Assembly: GCA_951801655.1 (NCBI GenBank)
Contig: CATONV010000002.1
Span: 34,977-98,976 of the forward strand
Direction: 5' to 3'
Origin: an uncultured Oscillospiraceae bacterium
GTDB lineage: Bacteria > Bacillota > Clostridia > Oscillospirales > Oscillospiraceae
DNA: 64,000 bases
The notes under the pieces are model-generated. The model saw nothing but the letters and a program-made list of their open reading frames with translations, was not told the origin of the DNA and ran no database searches. Position 1 is the stretch's first letter. Every line of letters starts with the position of its first letter. Position numbers and translations under genes: made by a program. Of this stretch, positions 57,364-64,000 are shown piece after piece.

Positions 57364-59430
57364 ATGACAAAACGAAAGCCCCAGGACAGCGGTCTGATTT
57401 TTGCCTTGGATATCGGGACCCGCAGCATCATCGGCGTCGCGGGCCGAGTGGTGGACGAACGCTTTCAGGTGTTGGCAATTGAAAAGGAGGAACATGGGAA
57501 GCGGGCCATGCTGGACGGCCAGATTGAGGATATCGCCCAGGTGGCCAAGGTGGCCCGTCGGGTGACCGGCCGTCTGGAGGAAAAGTTGGACTGTGCCCTG
57601 GAGAGGGTGTGCGTGGCTGCGGCAGGCCGGGCACTGCGGACCGAGCAGGGCAGCTATACCCTGGAGTTTCCTGAGATTACAAGGATTACCAACGATATTA
57701 TTGGCCGGCTGGAGAGCGGCGCGGTGTCTGAGGCGGAGGCTGCGCTGGGCCAGGTGCAGGAGGGAGAACGGCGGTTCTACCTGGTGGGCTATACGGTGGC
57801 CGGCTACCATCTGGACCGCTACCCCATGTCCACTTTGCGCAACCACAACGGCCAGGTACTGGAGGCCACAGTGGTGGCCACCTTCCTGCCCAGGGAGGTG
57901 GTGGAGAGTCTCTACGCCGTGATGGAAGCCGCCGGGTTGGAGGTGGCCAGTCTTACGCTGGAGCCCATTGCGGCCCTCAACGCGGCCATTCCGGCGGACC
58001 TGCGCCTGCTTAATCTGGTGTTGACCGACATTGGGGCGGGTACTTCGGACATTGCGGTGTGCCGGGATGGCGCGGTGGTGGGGTACACCATGGCGACCAT
58101 CGCCGGGGACGAGATTACAGAGGAACTGATGCGCCGCTTCCTGGTTCCCTTCGCCACAGCGGAGAGGATGAAGACCCAGATGGAGGAGAAGAGCGTCACC
58201 TATCGGGATGTGCTGGGGCTGGAACAGACTATTCCCGGAGACCTGATACGGGAGACGGTCCGGCAGCCTGCGGGCACCTTGGCCCGGGAGATCGCCCAGC
58301 GAATTGTCGCACTCAACGGCGGAGCCCCCTCGGCCCTGTTTTTAGCGGGGGGCGGCAGTAAGCTGGATGGCCTCCGGGAGCTGATGGCCGAGGCATTGGA
58401 CATGGACGAGAGCCGGGTGGCCCTGGCGGGGAATAACTATGAAATTACCGCCTTTTCAGAGGACTATGACCTGAACGACCCGGAGCTGGCCACCCCGCTG
58501 GGAATTGCGGTATCTGCCGGGCTGGGATTGATCAGCGACAGCTACCGAATTATGCTCAATGGAAAGCCCGCCAAGCTTTTCCGCAGCGGTGCGCTGACGG
58601 TGATGGAGCTGCTGATGATGAATGGCTACAGCTCCATCGACCTGCTGGGCCGGACGGGCAAGAATTTGAGTGTTACTGTGGACGGGCAGCGGATTCTCTT
58701 TCGCGGAGAGCCGTCTACACCCTGTGTCCTGCTGCTCAACGGGAAAGAGACCTCTCCTTCCACTGTGGTTTACGCGGGGGACAATATCGAGTTTACCCCG
58801 GCGGTGTCCGGCGCCTCTGCCCGGCGCACGGTGAAGGATTTGCTGGGGGTGGATTTTACCGGCGGTGTGACGGTTAACGGTCGACTGACGGACTTGGATA
58901 CTCTGCTGAACACTGGCGACCGGGTGGTCACCTCGGCCCGACCCGGTCGGCCGCAGACTGTGCAGACAGAAACGCCCGGGGTGAAAGCATCCAGGCCGGA
59001 AGCGCCCAAGGCGCAGACGCCTGAAACGGCGTCCCCCCTGCGGACGACGCCTGCGGAGGAGAAGAGATCCGAAGCGGCGAAAGCGGCGTCCACGGAGGAG
59101 AAGAGATCCGAGGCGGCGAAGACGGCGCCCCAGGAGGAGAAACGATCCGAGGCGGCAAAGGCGGCGCCTCCCAAAGAGGAGACAGCGCCCCAATCCGGCG
59201 TCTGGGAGAAGGCGCGTCCCCTCCAGGTGGTTCTTAACGGGAAGGCTCTGATTCTGCCGGCAAAGCCGGAGGGAGCCCCCTACTACGTGATGGACCTGCT
59301 GGAGCATTCCGGCATCGATTTTGAGCATTTGGATCGGGGCGTGGAGCTGCAGGTGAACGGGCAGGAGTGCGCCTTCAGCCAGGAGCTGCGTCCCCAGGAT
59401 GACGTGGTCATCCGGTATTTGGAAATGTAA
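57364..59430 (+). CDS. FtsA/PilM-like actin-fold ATPase with C-terminal repeat and beta-grasp-like domain
   Basis: This 688-residue protein has an actin-fold core (about 10-390): phosphate-1 LDIGTRSIIGVAG, phosphate-2 TDIGAGTSDIAV, and adenosine loop LAGGGSKLDGL. It resembles FtsA and PilM of the cytoplasmic membrane. Beyond the core are two small beta domains, three 13-residue EEKRSEAAKxAxx repeats (565-603), and a last domain of about 70 residues (RPLQVVLNGKALILP, VNGQECAFSQEL). FtsA is about 420 residues, so this is an extended relative. A division, pilus or motility role is open; its neighbour is a single-pass membrane protein. Confidence 0.8.
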   Translation: MTKRKPQDSGLIFALDIGTRSIIGVAGRVVDERFQVLAIEKEEHGKRAMLDGQIEDIAQVAKVARRVTGRLEEKLDCALERVCVAAAGRALRTEQGSYTLEFPEITRITNDIIGRLESGAVSEAEAALGQVQEGERRFYLVGYTVAGYHLDRYPMSTLRNHNGQVLEATVVATFLPREVVESLYAVMEAAGLEVASLTLEPIAALNAAIPADLRLLNLVLTDIGAGTSDIAVCRDGAVVGYTMATIAGDEITEELMRRFLVPFATAERMKTQMEEKSVTYRDVLGLEQTIPGDLIRETVRQPAGTLAREIAQRIVALNGGAPSALFLAGGGSKLDGLRELMAEALDMDESRVALAGNNYEITAFSEDYDLNDPELATPLGIAVSAGLGLISDSYRIMLNGKPAKLFRSGALTVMELLMMNGYSSIDLLGRTGKNLSVTVDGQRILFRGEPSTPCVLLLNGKETSPSTVVYAGDNIEFTPAVSGASARRTVKDLLGVDFTGGVTVNGRLTDLDTLLNTGDRVVTSARPGRPQTVQTETPGVKASRPEAPKAQTPETASPLRTTPAEEKRSEAAKAASTEEKRSEAAKTAPQEEKRSEAAKAAPPKEETAPQSGVWEKARPLQVVLNGKALILPAKPEGAPYYVMDLLEHSGIDFEHLDRGVELQVNGQECAFSQELRPQDDVVIRYLEM
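59056..59172 (+). repeat. Three 39-bp direct repeats (EEKRSEAAK)
   Basis: GAGGAGAAGAGATCCGA and close variants recur at 39-base spacing three times, coding the Lys/Glu/Ala linker of the FtsA-like protein. Confidence 0.85.
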
Positions 59431-59444
59431 TGGAGTGATCTGTC

Positions 59445-60335
59445 TTGAAGAAAGCAAAAAAAGCAAAAGCTGAAAATGCAGAGAATCCGAAGAAAAAGGG
59501 AGGCAAAAAAAAGCTTCTCCTGATTCCCCTGGCGCTTGTGGTGGTGGCGGCAGTGGCCGCCGCCGTGGTCCTGTTTGTCCTGCCCCGCTTTGGCATTCAA
59601 CTTCTGGGCGGAGAAGACGACAGTCCGCAACTGGAGGAACCCCTGCCCAAGAAAGGCGTGCAGGAGTATGTCGTCGGCGAGGATGTTACCATCTCCCTGG
59701 ATACCATTCTGGAAGAGGGCGAGGGCGAGCTGATTGCCATGCGCAGTCCCCAGAAGCGGCAGGACGATGTAGACGACAAGTTTACTTACATCTATGAGCT
59801 GACCAGCTTTGCCCCTGTGGTGGATCGATATCTGGATATTCTGCTGGGCAGTGAACAGGGCTTTACCATGACGGATGAGACCTATCTGGCACTGGAGGAG
59901 CGTCCGGAGCTCCAGGACGCCGAGGGGGCGTTGATGCTGGTCCGGCCCTCCGCTGTCGAGGGCCATCTGTTCCAGGTGGTGATTGGCTGGTCCCAGGCCA
60001 GCGCCAATTTGGCCGTCCGTGTCTCCTCGCCGGAGGCCAGCATTCGTCAGCCCGAGAAGGAGAGCAAGCCGGAACCCTCCAATGTGAGTACGCAGATGGA
60101 GCAGCTCCGGGCCATGACCCCCGCCCAGCTGGGTCTGCCGGGGGACACCATGGACAGCTATACCATTTTCCCGGTAGACGGCTTTGTGAAGGTGGATGGA
60201 CAGGATTGCCGCCGCTTCAATATCTATGAAAAGAACAATATGGGCGTGATCGCGGGGACCTATTTCTTCAGCGTGGATCAACAGCACATCTATGTTCTGA
60301 ACAGCAGCGACAACACAGTGAGTACCATCAAATAG
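59445..60335 (+). CDS. Single-pass membrane protein of unknown function
   Basis: This 296-residue protein has a strongly basic N-terminus (KKAKKAKA, KKKGGKKK), one membrane helix (about 25-48) and an extracytoplasmic domain of about 245 residues. I recognise no family. It follows the FtsA-like gene by 14 bases, so a membrane partner for that ATPase is plausible. The start is TTG at 59445 after GGAG. YTIFPVDGFVKVDGQDCRRFNIYE is a compact beta segment near the end. Confidence 0.7.
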   Translation: MKKAKKAKAENAENPKKKGGKKKLLLIPLALVVVAAVAAAVVLFVLPRFGIQLLGGEDDSPQLEEPLPKKGVQEYVVGEDVTISLDTILEEGEGELIAMRSPQKRQDDVDDKFTYIYELTSFAPVVDRYLDILLGSEQGFTMTDETYLALEERPELQDAEGALMLVRPSAVEGHLFQVVIGWSQASANLAVRVSSPEASIRQPEKESKPEPSNVSTQMEQLRAMTPAQLGLPGDTMDSYTIFPVDGFVKVDGQDCRRFNIYEKNNMGVIAGTYFFSVDQQHIYVLNSSDNTVSTIK

Positions 60336-60359
60336 GCGGAAGAAAAGAGAACAGGCCCT

Positions 60360-60386
60360 TAAGAAGTCGGGAATTTCTGCCGATAT
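60360..60386 (+). promoter_or_regulatory. Sigma-28 promoter of the YjfB-like gene
   Basis: TAAG-N15-GCCGATAT is within one base of the sigma-28 consensus. It lies 46 bases before the small ORF at 60432. Confidence 0.8.
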
Positions 60387-60431
60387 TGTAAACGGAGCGA
60401 CACCAAATTCAATTGGAAGGGAGGGTCACAT

Positions 60432-60587
60432 ATGGATGGTCTCAGTGCGGCCCAGTTTCAGACCAATTACACCTTTGGCCTGATGAAAATGGCCATGAGA
60501 GACATGGAGGCTCAGGCGCAGGATATGCTTGAGATGATGTCCGATGTGCCCGCGCCCGCCCAGTACAGCTTTGACGTGTGGGCGTAA
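60432..60587 (+). CDS. YjfB-like small motility protein (51 aa)
   Basis: This 51-residue ORF is too short for the ORF track. It reads MDGLSAAQFQTNYTFGLMKM and goes on to AMRDMEAQAQDMLEMM. The helical LMKMAMRDMEAQAQ segment matches the YjfB putative motility family of Firmicutes. GGAAGGGAGGG precedes the ATG. A sigma-28 promoter directly upstream and a hairpin after the gene show a complete small unit. The function of the family is unknown. Confidence 0.8.
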   Translation: MDGLSAAQFQTNYTFGLMKMAMRDMEAQAQDMLEMMSDVPAPAQYSFDVWA

Positions 60588-60610
60588 CACAGTCGGATCG
60601 TTCCAATAGT

Positions 60611-60647
60611 CAAAAGCGGTGTGAGGCATGGTCCTCACACCGCTTTG
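60611..60647 (+). terminator. Hairpin terminator after the YjfB-like gene
   Basis: AAAAGCGGTGTGAGG pairs with CCTCACACCGCTTT around CATGGT. The T-tail is short (TTTG), so termination may be partial. Confidence 0.65.
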
Positions 60648-60667
60648 CCGTAGAAAGGGAGAGTGCA

Positions 60668-61423
60668 ATGGAGAGGAAAATTGACGCGCTGTTTGCCGGA
60701 TGGGAGTCCCCTATGGTGCGCGCCTGCCTCCAGGGGACAATGGGCCAGGTGGAGGCCTGGGGAGAGGACAGCGCTCTGGCCTCTATTGGGGATTTCTGCT
60801 TTCTGGCGGGGGAGCCTGTCCGGGCGCTGGTGGAGAGGGCGGACGCCCCCATACTGGTGCCGGGGAGAGAGGGGTGGGCCCGGCTGATTGAGGATACACT
60901 GGGGGAGAGGGCCTCTCCCTTTACCAGATATGCCACCCGGCGTTCCCCGGAGGGATTCGATCAGGGGAGGTTATTTTCCTTTACAAGGACTCTGCCGCAA
61001 GGATTTTACCTGCGCCCAATTGGGAGGGGGTTTTACTTTACACTGATGGAGGAGGAGTGGGCCAGGGATCTGTGCGGCTGCTTTGAGGGCGAGGAGGACT
61101 TCCGGGAAAGGGGGCTGGGCTTTGTGGTCACCCAGGGGGGAGGCCTGCCGGTGGCCGGGGCCTCCTCCTACGCCGCGTGTGACGGGGCCATTGAGATCGA
61201 GATTGACACCCGGCCGGATTTTCGCCGTCTGGGGCTGGCCTCCGCCTGCGGGGCGCGGCTGATTCTGGAGTGCCTGGCCTGGGAGATTTACCCCGGTTGG
61301 GACGCCCACAACCAGCACTCCCTGGCCCTTGCGGAGAAGCTGGGCTACCAGCTGGACCGGCCCTATACCGCCTACTGGGTGGAGGACAAGGTGCGGTACG
61401 GAAGGCAGCTGGGAATAAATTGA
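60668..61423 (+). CDS. GNAT-like acetyltransferase
   Basis: This 251-residue protein ends in a GNAT-type domain: VAGASSYAACDGAIEIEIDT, RRLGLASACGARLILECL, and the last-strand WDAHNQHSLALAEKLGY. The N-terminal 120 residues are a separate helical domain, as in the GNAT_acetyltran (two-domain) group. The substrate is unknown. The track start at 60578 overlaps the YjfB unit; ATG at 60668 has AAAGGGAGAG upstream. Confidence 0.85.
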   Translation: MERKIDALFAGWESPMVRACLQGTMGQVEAWGEDSALASIGDFCFLAGEPVRALVERADAPILVPGREGWARLIEDTLGERASPFTRYATRRSPEGFDQGRLFSFTRTLPQGFYLRPIGRGFYFTLMEEEWARDLCGCFEGEEDFRERGLGFVVTQGGGLPVAGASSYAACDGAIEIEIDTRPDFRRLGLASACGARLILECLAWEIYPGWDAHNQHSLALAEKLGYQLDRPYTAYWVEDKVRYGRQLGIN

Positions 61424-61446
61424 AGGCAAAAAGTCCAGACTCCCAC

Positions 61447-61501
61447 TTGACAAAAGAGGAGAGAGGAGGTACAATCAATACACCCCCCGGGGGTTGGGTA
61501 T
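61447..61501 (+). promoter_or_regulatory. Promoter and CsoR-like operator of copA
   Basis: TTGACA (61447-61452) and TACAAT (61470-61475) are 17 bases apart. ATACACCCCCCGGGGGTTGG (61478-61497), ending in GTAT, is a C-rich/G-rich inverted repeat like CsoR copper operators, placed at the expected transcription start. Confidence 0.65.
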
Positions 61502-61524
61502 TAAAAGAACCTCCGGAAAGTCAG

Positions 61525-64000
61525 GTGAAGAAATTGGAAAAACAGAAGTTTAACATTACCGGTATGACCTGCTCCGCCTGTTCCGCCCATGTGGAAAAGG
61601 CGGTCAACAGGCTGGAAGGGGTGAAAATCGCCTCTGTCAATCTGTTGGCCAACTCCATGACAGCCGAATATGACGAGTTGATCCTCTCCGCAGAGGACAT
61701 TATCGCGGCGGTAATACAGTCAGGATATGGGGCTTCCCTGCCCCAGAGTGGGGGGAAAGCCCAGTCCGCCCCGAAAGAGGACGTGATGGCGCAGGAGCTG
61801 GCCGGGATGAAGCACAGGATGATCTGGTCCTTTGTTTTCCTTCTCCCGCTGTTTTACCTCTCTATGGGACACATGATGGGCGCCCCTCTGCCTGCCTTGC
61901 TGGTGGGCCATGAGAACGCGGTGGCCTTCGGACTGACACAACTGCTTTTCACCTTGCCCATCATGTACCTCAACGACAAGTATTTCAAGGTGGGTTTCAA
62001 AACCCTTTGGAATCGGGCCCCCAACATGGATTCCCTCATTGCAGTGGGCTCCGCCGCCGCAGTGATCTACGGCGTCTTCGCCATCTATCAGATGGGGTAC
62101 GGCTTGGGCCACGGGGACATGGAGAGGGTGGCCAAGTACCACATGGATTTGTACTTTGAGTCTGCCGGTATGATCCTCACTCTCATCACCTTGGGAAAAT
62201 TTTTGGAGACCCGGTCCAAGGGCAAGACGGGGGAGGCCATCAGCCGGCTGATGGACCTGGCCCCCAAGACAGCCCGTGTCATCCGGGACGGCGTGGAGAC
62301 AGAAGTCCCAGTGGAGGAGGTCAGGGTGGGGGACCAGGTGGCAGTCCGGCCAGGGCAGTCCATCCCGGTGGACGGGGTGATCCTGGAGGGCCAGTCCGCC
62401 GTGGACGAGTCCGCCCTCACCGGCGAGTCCATCCCGGTGGACAAGGGCCCCGGGGACAAGGTGGCCGCCGCCTCTATCAACAAGTCGGGCTTCTTCACCT
62501 TTGAGGCCAGCCGAGTGGGGGAGGACACCACCCTGGCCCAGATGATCCGCCTGGTGGAGGAGGCCTCTGCGTCGAAGGCCCCCATCGCCAAATTGGCGGA
62601 CAAGGTGGCGGGGGTGTTTGTCCCGGTGGTCATGGTTATCGCCCTGATCTCCGCCATTGTCTGGCTGGCCACCGGCCACACCGCCACCCAGGCCCTCACT
62701 GCCGGCGTGGCCGTGTTGGTGATTTCCTGCCCCTGCGCCCTGGGCCTGGCCACCCCCGTGGCCATTATGGTGGGCACTGGCAAGGGGGCGGAAAACGGCA
62801 TTCTGATCAAATCCGCCGAGGCCCTGGAAACCCTCCACACCATCGACACGGTGGTGCTGGACAAGACGGGCACTCTTACCCAGGGCAAGCCGGTGGTGAC
62901 CGATCTCCTGCCTGCCTCCGGGCAGGAGGAGACCGCACTGCTTACCTTGGCCGCCAGTCTGGAGGCGCCCTCCGAGCACCCCCTGGCCGCCGCCATCCTG
63001 GAGAAGAGCCGGGAGAGGGGCCTGTCCCCGGCGCCGGTGAGAGGCTTTGAGGCCGTCCACGGCCGCGGGGCGAGGGCGATCCTGAACGGGCGCACCTGTC
63101 TGGGGGGCAACCGGGCTATGATGGAAGAGGCGGGCATTGACCCGGGTCCTCTGACCGCGCAGGCGGATGAACTGGCTGCCCAGGGCAAGACCCCTCTCTA
63201 CTTTGGGGACGGGGATACGAAAAAATTACTGGGCGTCATCGCTGTGGCCGACACCCCCAAGCCCTCCAGCAAAGACGCGGTGGCCGCTTTCAAGGAATTG
63301 GGGCTGGAGGTGGTCATGCTCACCGGAGACAACCGCCGCACCGCCGACGCCATCGGCAGGGAGCTGGGGGTTACCTCGGTGCTGGCCGAGGTGCTGCCCC
63401 AGGACAAGGAGAGGAAGATTACCTCCCTCCAGGCCGAGGGCAAAAAAGTGGCCATGGTGGGGGACGGCATCAACGATGCCCCCGCCCTGGCCCGGGCGGA
63501 GGTGGGCCTGGCCATCGGGGCGGGCACTGACGTGGCCATCGAGAGTGCGGACATTGTGCTGATGAAGTCCGACCTGCTGGACGTGGCCGCCGCAGTGGAG
63601 CTGTCCCGGGCCACCATCCGGAACATCAAGCAAAACCTGTTTTGGGCCTTTTTCTATAACGTGGTTTGTATTCCCGTGGCGGCAGGGGTGCTGGTCCTCT
63701 TCGGCGGGCCTCAGCTCAACCCCATGATTGCCGCTGCGGCCATGAGTCTTAGCTCGGTCACGGTGGTGACCAACGCCCTGCGCCTGCGCTTTTTCAGGAG
63801 TAAATTCCGGTCTGAGACTCCCGAGGCGGCCCCCTGCGGTGGAAGCTGTCCCCTGGAGATACAGGATAATACCAATCAAGGAGGAAACGAAACGATGAAC
63901 AAGACCATGATAATCGAGGGCATGATGTGCGCCCACTGCACCGGCCGGGTGGAGAAGGCCCTGTCCGCCATCGACGGCGTGTCCGCCGTGGAGATGAGCC
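61525..64000 (+). CDS. copA: Copper-type P1B-ATPase CopA with HMA domains at both ends, truncated by window
   Basis: At least 825 codons of a P-type metal exporter are present. N-terminal HMA: GMTCSACSAH. Membrane metal site: ISCPCALGLATP (CPC). Phosphorylation: DKTGTLTQG. Actuator: TGES. Hinge: GDGINDAPAL. After the last membrane helix a Cys-containing linker (CGGSCP) leads into a second HMA with GMMCAHCTGR, still in frame at the window end. Inside the linker AAGGAGG (63878-63884) precedes an in-frame ATG at 63895, so a separate small copper chaperone could also be made. The start is GTG 61525 or TTG 61534. Confidence 0.93.
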   Translation, partial: MKKLEKQKFNITGMTCSACSAHVEKAVNRLEGVKIASVNLLANSMTAEYDELILSAEDIIAAVIQSGYGASLPQSGGKAQSAPKEDVMAQELAGMKHRMIWSFVFLLPLFYLSMGHMMGAPLPALLVGHENAVAFGLTQLLFTLPIMYLNDKYFKVGFKTLWNRAPNMDSLIAVGSAAAVIYGVFAIYQMGYGLGHGDMERVAKYHMDLYFESAGMILTLITLGKFLETRSKGKTGEAISRLMDLAPKTARVIRDGVETEVPVEEVRVGDQVAVRPGQSIPVDGVILEGQSAVDESALTGESIPVDKGPGDKVAAASINKSGFFTFEASRVGEDTTLAQMIRLVEEASASKAPIAKLADKVAGVFVPVVMVIALISAIVWLATGHTATQALTAGVAVLVISCPCALGLATPVAIMVGTGKGAENGILIKSAEALETLHTIDTVVLDKTGTLTQGKPVVTDLLPASGQEETALLTLAASLEAPSEHPLAAAILEKSRERGLSPAPVRGFEAVHGRGARAILNGRTCLGGNRAMMEEAGIDPGPLTAQADELAAQGKTPLYFGDGDTKKLLGVIAVADTPKPSSKDAVAAFKELGLEVVMLTGDNRRTADAIGRELGVTSVLAEVLPQDKERKITSLQAEGKKVAMVGDGINDAPALARAEVGLAIGAGTDVAIESADIVLMKSDLLDVAAAVELSRATIRNIKQNLFWAFFYNVVCIPVAAGVLVLFGGPQLNPMIAAAAMSLSSVTVVTNALRLRFFRSKFRSETPEAAPCGGSCPLEIQDNTNQGGNETMNKTMIIEGMMCAHCTGRVEKALSAIDGVSAVEMS

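Noticed and set aside
55566-57431. 621-aa minus-strand ORF
   Set aside because: It is the complement of the chemoreceptor gene; no motif or ribosome site supports it.

Overview
The window looks like chromosomal DNA of a GC-rich, motile, anaerobic Gram-positive bacterium of the class Clostridia. The Oscillospiraceae (Flavonifractor/Intestinimonas/Lawsonibacter-like) are the best guess, but that is inference from gene content, codon use and gene order and was not searched. Supporting signs are strong AGGAGG ribosome sites, a cysteine T-box, an S-box (SAM-I) riboswitch, TTGACA/TATAAT promoters, and a Firmicute-type motility set (FliY with CheC domains, CheC/CheD/CheV, FlbD, FliW/CsrA, YjfB). No rRNA, tRNA, CRISPR array, prophage or complete insertion sequence was seen.

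Layout. 1-4.4 kb is housekeeping: radC (cut by the left edge), pyrE, a HAD phosphatase, cdd, a DUF378 membrane protein, an Fsa-type aldolase and a PilZ-domain protein. 4.7-37.2 kb is one co-directional motility cluster: flgM-flgN-flgK-flgL-DUF6470-fliW-csrA, a terminator and a promoter region, then flgB-flgC-fliE-fliF-fliG-fliH-fliI-fliJ-(unknown)-fliK-flgD-TIGR02530-flgE-flbD-motA-motB-fliM-fliY-cheY-fliO-fliP-fliQ-fliR-flhB-flhA-fliA-flgF-flgG-cheC-cheD-cheV. 37.3-43.0 kb is accessory: an MBL-fold protein, HxlR and MarR regulators, a deformylase, a MATE exporter and an XRE regulator. 43.1-47.8 kb is sulfur metabolism: T-box-cysE-cysS, then SAM riboswitch-metK. 47.8-60.6 kb is a second motility and cell-envelope region: a ComFB-domain repeat protein with a ParA ATPase, fliD-fliS-(fliT-like), a C39 peptidase, an FtsE-like ATPase, a chemoreceptor, an FtsA/PilM-like protein, a membrane protein and a small YjfB-like gene behind a sigma-28 promoter. 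60.7-64 kb holds a GNAT protein and a copper-type P1B-ATPase with a CsoR-like operator, cut by the right edge.

How it works together. The large cluster encodes the basal body, export gate, rod, hook, switch, stator, sigma-28 (FliA) with its anti-sigma FlgM, the FliW/CsrA pair, and a phosphatase/deamidase chemotaxis branch. Late genes (fliD, the yjfB-like gene, possibly flgM) carry sigma-28-like promoters. Flagellin, CheA/W/B/R, FliL, FlhF and a post-flhA flhG are not in the window.

Most unusual items: (1) a ComFB-domain protein carrying four 30-residue repeats, each with a FliM/FliN-type MSQEDIEKLL peptide, in an apparent operon with a ParA ATPase; (2) a FliY whose matching peptide sits in the middle of the protein behind a Pro-Ala linker; (3) a CopA with HMA domains at both ends and an internal ribosome site in frame before the last one; (4) many intercistronic stem-loops and a MITE-like element that supplies the cysE stop codon; (5) an unrecognised gene between fliJ and fliK.
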